Shown here piece by piece: positions 1 through 8,740 of a stretch of 42,527 bases of DNA (the stretch's first letter is position 1; the number at the start of each line of letters is the position of its first letter). The position numbers were made by a program, and so were the translations under genes. The DNA comes from Betaproteobacteria bacterium. GTDB lineage: Bacteria > Pseudomonadota > Gammaproteobacteria > Burkholderiales > WYBJ01. The notes under the pieces were generated by a model. It was not told the origin of the DNA. It saw only the letters and a list, made by a program, of their open reading frames with translations, and searched no databases. The stretch is from contig WHTS01000048.1 of NCBI GenBank assembly GCA_009377585.1, positions 1-42,527 of the forward strand, written 5' to 3'.

Positions 1-111
1 CATCGCCAGGGACCGCACAGCCGCACCCATCTCGCAAGCCCGGTAAGCGTCGCGGCGGCCGCGGTGAGCGGTTGCATCACCGACCCGCGCAAGCTGCTCG
101 ATCGGCATTAG
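1..111 (+). CDS. leuC: 3-isopropylmalate dehydratase large subunit, C-terminal end (partial)
   Basis: The window opens inside this gene; only the last 36 codons are present, ending in TAG at 109-111. The peptide contains [13 protein letters not shown] followed by an alanine-rich helix and TDPRKLL. This matches the C-terminus of LeuC/aconitase-family large subunits, where the EGRQGP..RTHL.SP..AAAAA pattern precedes the end. Such subunits carry the 4Fe-4S cluster and isomerise 2- to 3-isopropylmalate, or a related hydroxyacid, together with LeuD. A leuD remnant follows 10 bp downstream, the usual leuCD order. Since that leuD is broken, this copy is probably a non-essential paralogue. The exact substrate cannot be judged from this fragment. 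Confidence 0.82.
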   Translation, partial: HRQGPHSRTHLASPVSVAAAAVSGCITDPRKLLDRH

Positions 112-121
112 GAGCCATCCC

Positions 122-501
122 ATGGAGAAACTCAGCGTGGTCACCGGCATCGCGGCGCCGATGCCGATGCCGAACATCAATACGGACGCCATCTCGCCCA
201 TGGCGGCGGGCCGCTCCACCTCGGCCGACCTCGGCAAGCTGCTCTTCGCCAACTGGCGCTACGGTCTCGACGGCGCGGAGCTGCCCGAGTTCGCTGCGTC
301 GTGCAGGGCCCCGAAGGTTGGACGAGCGGGTTCAGCGTGCCGGCCGAGCGGCGCGCGGCGCTGCTCGAAGGCCTGGACGAGATCGACGTGATCCTGCGCA
401 TGGAGCCGGCGATCGACACGTTCCAGCAGGCCGATCGCGTGCGCCGGCCGTGGATCTACCTTTCGCGCTACGGGTCTGACCTTGGGTCCGACAGCGGTTG
501 A
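122..501 (+). pseudogene. leuD: leuD-type small subunit with large internal deletion and frameshift
   Basis: The ATG at 122 is preceded by GGAG at 111-114. The first frame gives a clear LeuD N-terminus: MEKLSVVTGIAAPMPMPNIN, then DAISPM, then LFANWRY. Homology stops about residue 58, near position 295. A LeuD C-terminus resumes in another frame from about 320 (FSVPAERRAALLEGLDEID and DRVRRPWIY) and ends at the TGA at 499-501. LeuD-family proteins are usually about 200 residues; here about 58 and 55 residues remain, so roughly 90 codons are missing, including the GSSRE region needed for the swivelling domain. The product would be nonfunctional, so the adjacent leuC copy lacks its partner in cis. 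Confidence 0.85.
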
Positions 502-540
502 AACGGACGCCGGCTGCAATGAACCTTCTGGGAGTAAGAC

Positions 541-1060
541 ATGACAGATCAACTGACACCGGCGACCAAACTGACCACCAAAGCCAAGACTCCGTTCCCG
601 GGGTCGTCGCCGAATACGACGCAGCCCGCAAGGCGTTGCTCGCCGAAGAGATCGAATTCCGTCGCCACATGACTCGCCTGTGGGCGAGCAGCGCCGCGCT
701 CTGCCGCCGGGGCCTGTGATCAGCAAAGACGATCGGTTCAAGGATGAACAGGCGTTCGAGGTTGGACTGCCGGAACTCTTCGGCGACAAAGACACGCTTG
801 TCACCTACTGCTGGATGTACGGACCGCCACGCGAACGGCCTTGCCCGATGTGCACGAGCTGGCTCGGATCGGTCAACGGCAACGCCGCTGATATTAAGCA
901 GCGCGTGGCGCTAATGATTCTCGGGCGCTCCACCCTGGAGCGCCAGTACGCATTCGCGCAAGAACGAGGCTGGCGCGACTTGAATTTCGTGCAGACGATT
1001 GGTGACGACTATGCGAACGATCTCGGTATCCTGATGCCGGATGGACGCGGAGCTGATTGT
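541..1060 (+). pseudogene. DUF899 thioredoxin-like protein, frameshifted and C-terminally truncated
   Basis: Three reading frames together spell a DUF899-family protein. MTDQLTPATKLTTKAKTPFP starts at 541 in frame 1. EYDAARKALLAEEIEFRRHM follows in the next frame. EQRRALPPGPVISKD, LFGDKDTLVTYCWMYGP and RPCPMCTSWLGSVNG follow in a third frame from about 685. The shifts lie near 615, where one base is missing in a ccgaatac context, and near 680. Homology ends after DDYANDL..PDGRGAD at about 1050, so the roughly 45-residue C-terminus has been deleted. DUF899 proteins have a thioredoxin-like fold with a CPMC motif, visible here; their function is poorly defined. The gene is dead as it stands. Confidence 0.85.
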
Positions 1061-1387
1061 CGTTCCAGGGCATCAGAGGTCGAAGGGCAGGTAACCGAAG
1101 TATTGCCGCCCGACATAGACCGCAAGTTCAACGGCGCCTCCGGCTCGATAGCGGTCTGTTCCGGATCATGTCTAGAGTCGCATGTCGACCAGTCCCGATT
1201 CCGGAACCCGTTGACAGGACCCGTCGAGGTCAAAGTCTTGCAAACGAGCCAACTCACCCCACGTCGGGTGCCGCTGAGCGGCCAGGCGCGGTCGCTGCCG
1301 CAAATGAGCTGGGTGCGTGATTGCCAAGACTCGACCTCGTCACTTCCCATCACATAGACCGATGGCACCATCCGCGCTAAGGCGGGC
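1061..1387. other. Non-coding gap with a possible unidentified minus-strand gene remnant
   Basis: No intact gene lies here. On the minus strand, ending at a TGA at 1073-1075, one frame reads DRYRAGGAVELAVYV then GRQYFGYLPFDL. It looks like a natural protein C-terminus, but it is interrupted upstream by TAG and TGA codons near 1175. I do not recognise the family. It is probably another decayed gene, matching the pseudogenes on either side. Confidence 0.3.
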
Positions 1388-1825
1388 TTACCAGCTACCG
1401 ATATTTTCCATTGACGCCCAAGGCTCCTGCGGCGCAAGACGCTCGCCTTTCTGCAGGAGCTCGATGGAAATATCGTCCGGTGTGTGGACAAAGGCCATGT
1501 GGCCGTCGCGCGGGGGGCGGTTGATGGTGACGCCGTTATCCATCAGCGTTTGGCACATTTCGTAAATGTTGTCGACCTCGAACGCGAGGTGGCCGAAATT
1601 GCGCCCACTCATATACTCCTCCGGGTCCCAGTTGTAGGTAAGTTCGAGCGTCGGCGCGCGCACCGATTTTGCGACGTCGACGTCGTCCCTTGCCGCCAGG
1701 TGCAGATTGGTAAAGCGGCCCTTTTCGCTATCCCTGCGGCGCACTTCGCTCAGACCCAGCATTTCGAAGAATTTGAGCGATTGCCCGAGGTTGGAAACGC
1801 GTACCATGGTATGGAGATATCGCAT
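1388..1825 (-). CDS. Glyoxalase I (lactoylglutathione lyase), GloA-type
   Basis: The protein has 145 residues, in the size range of bacterial GloA. It has two beta-alpha-beta-beta-beta VOC modules. His5 (MRYLHTMVRV), Glu61 (LELTYNW), His79 (FGHLAFEV) and Glu122 (SIELLQ) fit the four metal ligands of GloA (His5, Glu56, His74 and Glu122 in E. coli). Family role: it isomerises the glutathione hemithioacetal of methylglyoxal to S-lactoylglutathione in the cytoplasm, a detoxification step. All four ligands are present, so the enzyme should be active. It is transcribed divergently from the broken SDR at 1844, with only 18 bp between the start codons, so promoters must overlap the neighbouring coding sequence. 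Fosfomycin- or catechol-type VOC activity is less likely. Confidence 0.88.
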   Translation of the reverse strand: MRYLHTMVRVSNLGQSLKFFEMLGLSEVRRRDSEKGRFTNLHLAARDDVDVAKSVRAPTLELTYNWDPEEYMSGRNFGHLAFEVDNIYEMCQTLMDNGVTINRPPRDGHMAFVHTPDDISIELLQKGERLAPQEPWASMENIGSW

Positions 1826-1843
1826 GCCTGTCTTACCCGTAAA

Positions 1844-2615
1844 ATGAGCACCAGACGCCAGAATTATGCTTTGACCAAGAAACAGTTGGAAGGCCGCACA
1901 GCCCTTGTGACGGGCGCATCACAGGGTATCGGACGCGCGATAGCACTGGCGTTTGCACGCAATGGTGCAAACATCGTCGTGACGGCGCGCAGCGAGGACA
2001 AGCTTCGGGCCCTGGCTGCCGAGGCTGAGGCGATGGGCGTCCGTGCGCTTGCCGCACCAGCAGACCTTGGCGTCGAAAGCGAGATCAACGCCGCCGCCGG
2101 TGCCGCAATCGCAAAATTCGGCGGAGTCGACATCGGTCAACAATGCCGGCATCATCCACCCGCGCATCCCGGTCGCCGAATTCGACCCGCAGCTTTTCCG
2201 TGATGTGCTGAATGTGAACATGACCGGCGCGTTCCTGATTACGAAGGCGCTGCTGCCGGGAATGATTGAGCGCGGCTACGGCAAGATCATCAACATTTCA
2301 TCCCTCGGCGGGCGAAAGGGTGCGGCCGGCCGCAGCGCGTACCGCATCACGAAGGCCGGGCTCATCAGCTTCACCGAGTCGCTGGCAGCGGAGGTCAAGC
2401 AGTACGGGATTGACGTGAACGCCATCTGCCCGGGCGCGGTGGACACGGAGGGTTACCGAGAGGCGTTCAACGCGACTGGCGTCGCTCGGAACCCGAAGAT
2501 CGCGACACCGGAGAACATAGCGGACGTTGCGGTTTTCCTGGCCAGCGACCGCAGCACGGCCATCACAGGAACTGCAATCGACGCTTTCGGAGCAACGAAC
2601 CCGCTGTTCGGCTAG
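1844..2615 (+). pseudogene. Short-chain dehydrogenase/reductase with a 2-bp frameshift
   Basis: From the ATG at 1844 the frame gives the NAD(P)-binding motif TGASQGIG and reads to GGVDI. It then breaks at about 2136, where gacatcggtcaac is found and gacatcctggtcaac (DILVNNAG) would be expected; loss of two bases explains it. The second frame continues VNNAGI, INISSLGG, the catalytic pair in SAYRITK, and the conserved C-terminus to TAG at 2613. Adding two bases gives a 257-residue classical SDR, the family's normal length. Everything except the 2-bp lesion looks intact, so it is a recent mutation or a sequencing error. The substrate is unknown. Confidence 0.9.
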
Positions 2616-2958
2616 TGCCCGTGGGCCGGCCGCCCCTCAAGCCCACCGTCCGGGTCGTGGCCGTTCAGCAGTCCCAGATAAACCGGCAGAATGTTCTCCT
2701 GGTAGGCACGCTCCAGCCGCTCGATCGGGTGGATCAGGTGGGGACAGCAAATTCGAACCACCTTTCCCGCGCGACCACCGCGGAGCGGGCGATGTACCAA
2801 GGCCATGTGCGCCGACCGCAGTCCCCGCTGCAAATACTTGATTCGGTCGGAATCCCTTCAGTTTATTCGGTGGGCCCAGGCAGGCGCCACCAGGCCATCG
2901 GCTGACGCAAATCGAGCCAATGTGCTGTGACGCCGCTGCGTCATGCTATCGTCGAACC
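2616..2958. other. Intergenic stretch with a possible minus-strand coding remnant
   Basis: No confident gene is present. A minus-strand frame (about 2612-2833) encodes natural-looking peptide such as CCPHLIHPIERLERAYQENI followed by LPVYLGLLNGHDPDGG, but it has no convincing ribosome site and no family I recognise. It may be the C-terminal stump of a lost gene. The last 60 bases form the leader of the MFS gene. Confidence 0.3.
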
Positions 2959-4209
2959 ATGAAACACTTTTACGGCTGGCGCGTGGTGTTCGCTGGCGGC
3001 ACGCTGCAGTTTTTTCAAAGCATGCTGCTGAATCAGGCATTCGGCGCGTATCTCGCCGCGCTGGTGCAGGACACTGGCTGGAGCAAGACGGCATTGTCGG
3101 GCGCCGCGGCGCTCAAATCCACCGAATCCGCCCTGATGGGCCCCGTTCTGGGCTGGCTGGTCGACCGCTTCGGCTCGCAGCGCATTGTTCGCGCTGGCGT
3201 GATGCTTTTCGGCATCGGCTTTATGCTGCTGAGCCAGACCGATACGCTGGCGACGTTCTATGCCGCGTTCGTCGTGCTTGCACTGGGCGCCAGCATGTGC
3301 AGCAACATGGTGGTGAGCGTCGCCATCATCCAGTGGTTCCAGAGACGGCGGGCTCGCGCACTGTCGTCGTCCCAGTTCGGCGCCGCGGTGGGTGGGCTGT
3401 TCGTAGTTGCGGTTGCGTGGGTCATCCAGACTTACGGCTGGCGTGCCGCCGCTTTCGGTTCCGGCGTGATCCTCATCGTTTTCGGCTGGCCGCTTGCGAG
3501 CATGGTACGCAGCCGCCCCGAAGACGTAGGCCAGCGCATCGACGGCTTGCCGCCGGCGGCCGCACCCGCAAGCCCCAGCTCCACCTCTGTAGACCCAGCG
3601 CCGCCGGCGCGGCGCGCAAGGCCCGCCGACGGAAACTACACGGCCCGCCAGGCATTACGTACCCGATCCTTCTGGTTCCTGTCGCTCGGCCACGCCTGCT
3701 CGCTCTTCGTGGTGACGGCGATCAACGTGCACGCCATCGTCCACATCAAGGAAGGTCTCGGCTACTCGCTGGCACTGGCGTCGCTTTACATCACCCTTGC
3801 GACCGCAGGGCAGTTCGTCGGCGTCGTTTGCGGTTGGGTCATTCCGGAACACGTCGAAAAGCGCAAAGTCACCGCATTCACCATGCTGCTGCACGCGACC
3901 GGCATGCTGACGCTAACCTATGCCGCCGGGCCGGTCATCCTGGTGCTGTCTGCGTTGGTGCACGGTGTCGGCTGGGGACTGCGCGGACCGTTCATTTCCG
4001 CGATGCGGGCCGATTACTTCGGCCGCAACTCGATCGGCATGATTCTCGGCCTGTCGTCGATGATCATGGTCATCGGCCAGATCGGCGGGCCCCTCATCGC
4101 TGGCGCGTTCGCCGACTGGCTGGGCAACTATCGCGCGGGCTTCACGCTGATCGCCGGTCTTGCCGCAGTCGGTTCGCTGTTCTTCTGGATGGCCAAGCGG
4201 CCGGTGTGA
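2959..4209 (+). CDS. MFS transporter, monocarboxylate/oxalate-formate antiporter-like
   Basis: The protein is 416 residues with about 12 hydrophobic segments split into two six-helix halves by a Pro/Ala/Ser-rich cytoplasmic loop around residues 195-235. The start MKHFYGWRVVF fits the YGW motif common at the N-terminus of OFA/MCT-type carriers. An upstream in-frame ATG at 2920 would add 13 unlikely residues. The first loop has GPVLGWLVDRFGSQRIV, a version of the MFS GxLaDrxGrr signature. The family moves small carboxylates across the inner membrane by proton symport or exchange. No adjacent intact catabolic gene is co-oriented, so the substrate is not indicated by context. Confidence is high for fold and low for substrate. 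Confidence 0.9.
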   Translation: MKHFYGWRVVFAGGTLQFFQSMLLNQAFGAYLAALVQDTGWSKTALSGAAALKSTESALMGPVLGWLVDRFGSQRIVRAGVMLFGIGFMLLSQTDTLATFYAAFVVLALGASMCSNMVVSVAIIQWFQRRRARALSSSQFGAAVGGLFVVAVAWVIQTYGWRAAAFGSGVILIVFGWPLASMVRSRPEDVGQRIDGLPPAAAPASPSSTSVDPAPPARRARPADGNYTARQALRTRSFWFLSLGHACSLFVVTAINVHAIVHIKEGLGYSLALASLYITLATAGQFVGVVCGWVIPEHVEKRKVTAFTMLLHATGMLTLTYAAGPVILVLSALVHGVGWGLRGPFISAMRADYFGRNSIGMILGLSSMIMVIGQIGGPLIAGAFADWLGNYRAGFTLIAGLAAVGSLFFWMAKRPV

Positions 4210-4320
4210 TGCCGCGATCAGCAGGGGATTCGGAGTCGGTTGAGCCGGGGCGAGCGAGCGGTAGCGCCGCCGCGACGGATTCCAGTGCGCTCGACAGGCT
4301 GGACGGTACGCGCTGTAGCG

Positions 4321-5010
4321 CTATTCGATCGGCTTTCCATCCTGGAACACCCCGCCCGCGGGGCCGCCGGGTGGCAACCTCACGCCCCACAGCACGCTGT
4401 CCGCGCCCTGCTGCAGCGAGCGCGGCGCGCTGGATCCGCCCATATCGCTGCGGACCCATCCGGGGCTTATCGCGTTCACCAGGATTCCTTGCGGCGCGAG
4501 TTGCTTTGCGAACACCTTGGCCAAAGCGTTGAGCGTAGCCTTGCTTTGCCCATAACCCCCGGGGGCCTCCTCGGCCAAGTGCTCCAAGTCGGAGAGGGAT
4601 AGCTTCGGATTCGACAGGCGCTTGACCAGGCTGCGAGGCTGCGCCGAAGTCTGGCCGAGACCGCTCGTCACCATGACGACGCGGGCATTCGGGTTGAGGA
4701 GCGTCTGAAGCGCCCGCGTAAGGCGCAACGGGCCGAGCACGTTGACGTCCCAAACCCGGCGCGCGGGTTCTCTATATACGCCGGCGTTGTTCACGAGCGC
4801 ATCCAGCCGTTCGTCCCGCGCAAGAAGCCGTTTCGCCAAGGCTTCGATCGATTCGGGATCGGCCATATCGACGATCTCGACCTGTGTGCCTGGGGGCGCC
4901 GACTCCGGCTTCCGGACCCCGGCTAGCACGCGCCAGCCCTCGGATGCGAGCGCGCGAGCAACTTCGCGACCGATGCCGCGGCTCGCTCCTGTAATCAGTG
5001 CTGTCTGCAT
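4321..5010 (-). CDS. Short-chain dehydrogenase/reductase
   Basis: A 229-residue SDR of slightly short length. TGASRGIG lies at residues 7-14, followed by a NNAG motif, an active-site serine region (MVTSGLG) and the YGQSK catalytic Tyr/Lys. The divergent C-terminal section (GVRLPPGGPAGGVFQDGKPI) resembles carbonyl-reductase-like SDRs rather than FabG. It is the last gene of a minus-strand group: MaoC-N (6122), MaoC-C (5549), then this gene after 56 bp. Context suggests it oxidises the 3-hydroxyacyl-CoA made by the MaoC pair, but this is inference; the carbonyl-reductase-like C-terminus leaves a detoxification role open. Confidence 0.9.
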   Translation of the reverse strand: MQTALITGASRGIGREVARALASEGWRVLAGVRKPESAPPGTQVEIVDMADPESIEALAKRLLARDERLDALVNNAGVYREPARRVWDVNVLGPLRLTRALQTLLNPNARVVMVTSGLGQTSAQPRSLVKRLSNPKLSLSDLEHLAEEAPGGYGQSKATLNALAKVFAKQLAPQGILVNAISPGWVRSDMGGSSAPRSLQQGADSVLWGVRLPPGGPAGGVFQDGKPIE

Positions 5011-5066
5011 TGCGCAAGCCCTCCACCGAGCAAAGTATCAGTCTGTTCTCATAAAGACTGGGCTTC

Positions 5067-5549
5067 TCAGCCCTCAAATGGTGCGAAGGGATACGGCACG
5101 GCTTTTCCATCCCTGATTGGCAGAACGATGACCGCGGAGCCGGGTGTGCTTTCGAGGCCGCGGTCGTTTCGAATGCCGGTCTCGCACTCGACGATACCGA
5201 GACCGTCCTTCTCATAGGTGTTGGTCACTCTTCCCCATGCGGTGAGGGTTTCCCATTCGATGTTCATGGCGCGGTACTGAAAAGAGATCTTCGCGACCCA
5301 TCCTTCGAGGCCGGCCCATTCGTCGAGCATCTGGGCGAGGAGGTGCTGTTTCCAGGAACCATTGATGAGGAGTCCAGGGTTCTTGTCATGGCCGGTGCTG
5401 AAGGGATAGTCATAGTGGATCCGATGCCAGTTCTCGGACGCCGCAGACCAGCGCATGATGTGCGCCGGACTCATCGGTCCCTTCTCTACGGGGGTAAGCT
5501 CATCCCCGACCTTGACGTGGTCGAAGTAGCGCTGCGTTGCGTATCCCAT
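5067..5549 (-). CDS. MaoC-like (R)-hydratase, C-terminal-type hot-dog subunit
   Basis: The protein has 160 residues and a single hot-dog domain. The segment WSAASENWHRIHYD places a histidine (His45) in the position of the catalytic His of MaoC hydratases, whose consensus is NPxHxD, followed by GLLINGSWKQHLLAQML, the hot helix. It lies 27 bp downstream of a second hot-dog gene that carries the N-type, non-catalytic half. Together they should form a heteromeric 2-enoyl-CoA hydratase in the cytoplasm, as in other split MaoC pairs. The acyl chain is unknown. Confidence 0.85.
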   Translation of the reverse strand: MGYATQRYFDHVKVGDELTPVEKGPMSPAHIMRWSAASENWHRIHYDYPFSTGHDKNPGLLINGSWKQHLLAQMLDEWAGLEGWVAKISFQYRAMNIEWETLTAWGRVTNTYEKDGLGIVECETGIRNDRGLESTPGSAVIVLPIRDGKAVPYPFAPFEG

Positions 5550-5576
5550 TTAAGGTGACTCCGTGCGTGGTCGGGG

Positions 5577-6122
5577 TTAGCGAAAGATGGCGGTCTGCCG
5601 TGCTCGCGCGATGAGGTCGCCGTCGTCGTCCTGGAACATTGTCTCGGTGATGACGATGGCCATAGGTCCCGTTTTGCCGATACGTTCCCGGATGTCGTGG
5701 TACCGAACCTTCGTGCGGACGCGCTTGCCGGGCCGAAGGCGCTTGTAGAGGTCGATCTCCGAGCCGCCGTTGACCATGCGTTGGAAGCCATGCGGCACGC
5801 GCGGGAGGACCTGTCGATAAGCGCCGCCGCCACCGTAGGCATCCCAGTCCCGGTCGGTCTTGAGGCGGTCGAGCGGGTCCGGGGTGCCATACGCGCGTCG
5901 AAAGGCAAATGAAGCATAGAGGGGAGGACAGACCACCTCACCGTACTTGGTGCCGCGTGCGTACACCTCGTCGTAGTACACGGGGTTGTCGTCCACAATG
6001 GCGTGGACGAAGCGGCGGACTTCGGAGGTCGAGATGGGCTCGGAATAGGCGCTCCATGCCGACTCCACTCCAATCAAGTCCTTGACTTCGTCGGTCAGGA
6101 AGGATTCGTACTCGGCTGTCAT
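5577..6122 (-). CDS. MaoC-like dehydratase, N-terminal-type (FAS1-DH) hot-dog subunit
   Basis: The protein is 181 residues when started at the ATG at 6122 (MTAEYESF). A longer frame from 6323 adds 67 residues of unlikely composition. The motif [20 protein letters not shown] then VCPPLYASF is the FAS1-type MaoC-N signature; Tyr occupies the catalytic His position, as expected for the non-catalytic, substrate-shaping half. It is the first gene of the operon with the catalytic half (5549) and an SDR (5010). A 175-bp divergent region separates it from the rubredoxin-like gene, and promoters for both should lie there. Confidence 0.86.
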   Translation of the reverse strand: MTAEYESFLTDEVKDLIGVESAWSAYSEPISTSEVRRFVHAIVDDNPVYYDEVYARGTKYGEVVCPPLYASFAFRRAYGTPDPLDRLKTDRDWDAYGGGGAYRQVLPRVPHGFQRMVNGGSEIDLYKRLRPGKRVRTKVRYHDIRERIGKTGPMAIVITETMFQDDDGDLIARARQTAIFR

Positions 6123-6297
6123 CAGCTGCGGCCCCTTATTGAACTTGGCGGGCGCCAAGCGTCCGCTGCTCCGAACTGTAGCAGGGTTGCGCAGGCGTTT
6201 GCGTTCGGCGAATAGAGAGGCTGCCGTTCGGCGACTAGAATCCTCGAAGGTCAGTAGATCGCTTAGCCTGATCCACGAGAACAAAGAAGCGAAGGCC

Positions 6298-6600
6298 ATG
6301 ACCCTGGTATACGTCTCGAACAAAGAGAGGCCATTCGAGATTCATGCCGGTTCTGAGGGCCTGGAAGGGCTCATCGTCCGATTCCCTAACCCGGTCACGC
6401 AGTCGGCTGTCGCTACGAAAGGTGCACAGCCCGGGGAACGATCATGGAAGTGCATGCTGTGCGCGTTTGCCTACGACGAAGCAATGGGTCTGCCGGAGGA
6501 GGGCATTGCGCCCGGAACGCGCTGGGAGGATATACCAGCGGATTGGACTTGCCCGGACTGCCCCGCAGACAAAGGCGGGTTCGAGCTACTTGAATCGTGA
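6298..6600 (+). CDS. Rubredoxin-like iron protein with N-terminal extension
   Basis: The protein has 100 residues. Residues 50-93 form a rubredoxin domain: [15 protein letters not shown], then the [15 protein letters not shown] and [11 protein letters not shown] blocks, with Cys52, Cys55, Cys85 and Cys88 as the Fe(Cys)4 ligands. The first 48 residues are an extension not found in simple 55-residue rubredoxins. Rubredoxins pass single electrons, for example to alkane hydroxylases or peroxide reductases. No such partner is in the window. It is divergent from the MaoC/SDR operon. Electron carrier is certain by motif; the partner is unknown. Confidence 0.88.
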   Translation: MTLVYVSNKERPFEIHAGSEGLEGLIVRFPNPVTQSAVATKGAQPGERSWKCMLCAFAYDEAMGLPEEGIAPGTRWEDIPADWTCPDCPADKGGFELLES

Positions 6601-6893
6601 CAAGCTGGTCACCTGCCCTGGCGTAGCAACCGACCAAGTTCGAGCTCGCACGTTGCCTCGATCGATTGCTGATCAGCAGTTGCTGTTTTCAGCAGAAGAG
6701 ATTCGGCGACGACAGCGCGGTCCCCACCGGGACGGCAGAGCTTCGCGACCGTGACCATCAGGTGCTACTACGAAATCGCCACCGACAGCGCGCGATTGAC
6801 CGCCTGTTGGGCCGGCCTTACAGTCGCGGATGGGAAAAATGATGGTTCAATTTCCTATTCCCCTTAAGCCGAACCCCACCGGAGGAGACGAGC
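6601..6893. other. Intergenic region without recognisable genes
   Basis: No coding frame with recognisable composition was found. The region ends in a clear ribosome site, ggaggagac at 6882-6890, for the VOC gene. Confidence 0.5.
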
Positions 6894-7247
6894 ATGGCCA
6901 TGGAAATCGGACACGTCCACATCAAGACGTACGACCCCAAGAAGACGGCGCAGTTCTACATCGACAATTTCGGCGCGACGATGAAGAATGAGGCCGCCAA
7001 CGGCAACATCCAGCTCAACCTGCACGGGCTGCAGCTCAACGTCACCACCATCAGCGCGGCCCAGAATCGCAAACAGATGATGGGGATCGAGCACATCGCC
7101 CTGCAGACCGATGACTACGCCGGCGCGATCGCCAAGCTCAAGCGCAATGGCGCGCACATCATGCTGGAGCAGGTTAGCAACGGCCGCCACGTCGCCTTTA
7201 TCGAGGCCCCCGACGGCGCTCAGATGGAACTGATCGAGAAGATGTAG
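6894..7247 (+). CDS. VOC/glyoxalase-bleomycin-resistance family protein
   Basis: The protein has 117 residues with two VOC modules. His9 (IGHVHIKT; His7 also possible), His67 (MGIEHIALQTDD) and Glu112 (GAQMELIEKM) sit where metal ligands lie in the superfamily. A strong ribosome site lies just upstream of the ATG. Members include glyoxalase I, methylmalonyl-CoA epimerase and extradiol dioxygenases; the short length and EHIALQTDD motif are nearest to lactoylglutathione-lyase-like or epimerase-like proteins. It is probably monocistronic, with a possible hairpin following at 7270. Specific activity is not determinable from sequence. Confidence 0.85.
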   Translation: MAMEIGHVHIKTYDPKKTAQFYIDNFGATMKNEAANGNIQLNLHGLQLNVTTISAAQNRKQMMGIEHIALQTDDYAGAIAKLKRNGAHIMLEQVSNGRHVAFIEAPDGAQMELIEKM

Positions 7248-7269
7248 CCGCCGGTCTCTGCTGTCATTC

Positions 7270-7288
7270 CGCCCCTCCGAAAGGGGCG
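7270..7288 (+). terminator. Hairpin downstream of the VOC gene
   Basis: A perfect 7-bp inverted repeat, cgcccct/aggggcg with a 5-base loop, lies 22 bases after the stop codon. There is no T-tract, so intrinsic termination is uncertain. Confidence 0.25.
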
Positions 7289-7533
7289 TCGGAGTCAGGT
7301 GATTCGGGACGATGAAGGGTTCCGGCGAGAACGACGGGGTCGGACCGACGCATGTTGTATTGACACGAATCTCGGTCGAGAAACGAGCGCTTTTCGCCGA
7401 TAGTGTCCCAAGGTGTTGCTGCGCAGGTGCGCGAGGCGCAAAATGTTCCGCCTGGGAGCCGGTGGATGCATCGGCGTTCACGCAAGATGGTGGTTTCTCT
7501 ATCCTCAACGAGGCTTTTCCGAGAGGTGGGCGT

Positions 7534-7959
7534 ATGCAGTTCGTATGCGATGGACCAAACGGCACTTGGTTCAGGATGGAGACCGAGGGCGAGGCGAGCA
7601 AGGAATCGCAACTCATGAACCACGCGGTCGAGAAACACTTTCGCCGGGCGGCCGAAGAGGCGGAGAAGACGTTCGTGCCGCCTACCTCGAAATGGGCGTT
7701 CGAGCAAAAGATCAGGCTAAAGAGCCACGTGCAAAAGGTGATGCCGATCTTCGTTACCCTGCGTGACCGCGAAGGCGCGGGGCTCGCTACCGCCATGCTG
7801 CCGCCGGCCGGCGAGGATGAAACGTCGTTCCGGCCGATCGTGGTGGGGCCGGCGAACGCCGATCCCTATCCGAAGCACGGCGAGGACATCAAGGTATTGG
7901 CCCGGCACTATGGCCTCACATTGGATCCCGCGCGCTGCTACCCCTACCGCCGCGGGTAA
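7534..7959 (+). CDS. Conserved hypothetical protein
   Basis: The protein has 141 residues, starting MQFVCDGPNGTWFRMETE with a gagaggtggg ribosome site just before the ATG. The composition is natural and acidic/basic balanced, without signal peptide or membrane segments. The C-terminal half has patterned motifs (IVVGPANADPYPKHGEDI, then HYGLTLDPARCYPYRRG). The closing CYPYRRG looks like a conserved family ending, but I cannot name a domain. A long antisense frame covers the same region but starts and ends without family features. The gene stands alone between a VOC gene and a decayed stretch. Confidence 0.65.
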   Translation: MQFVCDGPNGTWFRMETEGEASKESQLMNHAVEKHFRRAAEEAEKTFVPPTSKWAFEQKIRLKSHVQKVMPIFVTLRDREGAGLATAMLPPAGEDETSFRPIVVGPANADPYPKHGEDIKVLARHYGLTLDPARCYPYRRG

Positions 7960-8461
7960 GAGCCGGGGCATGGCCTGAGGCGACTGGATCGTAACTCCAG
8001 CAAAGACGATGGGTACGGTGCGGGTAGCTTTCTGGGCGTCCTTCGCAGCTTGGCTCGAGCTGCCCATAAAGACATCGATCTTTCAGTGCGAGCAGTTCAG
8101 CGTGAGCGCCGAATCGCGCTCCGCACGCCTTTGATTTGATACTCCCACAGAACAAGCTCGCCCCCGTGCTGGAAGTATGTCTGCGCATTGTCGCTGCCGA
8201 CACCATGCGCAAGGCCGATATCGATGCGGGTGTTCCGATCTCCGAGTTGGTGACGAAGCAAGGGTTGCTCTTAGAGAATTGCCCCTCTCAAGTCCAGCAG
8301 CGTGTGCAGCTGGATGGCCGTATCGGCCTAGCGAAACGGGTGCACCAACGAACAAGCCCAGGCACAAATCGATTGTGCGGGAATCCAATGCCTGGACCGT
8401 GTTGTTCAATTCGACGCCAAGGGCCACCTCGCGCGTAGCGTTTGCGGGAGCGACGAACTTC
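7960..8461. other. Decayed stretch with an ABC substrate-binding-protein fragment
   Basis: No intact gene is visible. On the minus strand about 7987-8067 one frame reads GSSSQAAKDAQKATRTVPIV then FAGV. This resembles the middle of ABC_sub_bind (TrpX-like) periplasmic proteins, where a run such as AAKxATxTIPIV is conserved. Flanking frames contain stops. A further minus-strand frame around 8160-8300 (GLAHGVGSDNAQTYFQHGG) has natural composition but no family I know. The region looks like accumulated gene debris. Confidence 0.35.
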
Positions 8462-8740
8462 TCAGACGCTATCGTCGCCGCTGACCTTCACGCCCGCAAG
8501 CCGCTCGTACACCTTGACGAGCGACGAACCGTCTTCCTTGCTGAGCCCGGCGGCACGGCCCATCTGATAGACCTGCTGCGACACGTTGGCGAGGAAGAGC
8601 GGCACGCCAAGCCGCTTGGCGAAAGCCGTTTCGAGCTCCTGATCCTTGAAGGATATGTCGAGCGTGCCTCCGGGCTTAAAGTTTCTAGCGAGGATCCGCG
8701 GCACGCGATTCTGGAACTGTACGCTGTTGCCGAGTGGGTC
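8462..8740 (-). pseudogene. C-terminal fragment of a 3-hydroxyisobutyrate dehydrogenase-like protein
   Basis: From about residue N in NSVQFQNRVPRIL to the TGA at 8462-8464, the frame matches the all-helical C-terminal NAD-binding domain of the HIBADH/GarR family: ISFKDQELETAFAKRLGVPL, then FLANVSQQVYQMG and the ERLAGV ending. The Rossmann domain, the GxGxxG nucleotide motif and the catalytic Lys in the interdomain helix are all missing; upstream sequence in the same frame is unrelated. This is a truncated relic, part of the pseudogene cluster in the first 9 kb. Confidence 0.8.

Noticed and set aside
2943-4532. 529-codon plus-strand frame overlapping the MFS gene
   Set aside because: Translation is Arg/Pro/Ala-rich without domains; the MFS frame with 12 helices explains the region.
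6864-7796. 310-codon minus-strand frame across the VOC gene
   Set aside because: It is antisense to a well-supported VOC gene with a strong ribosome site, and has no family pattern.
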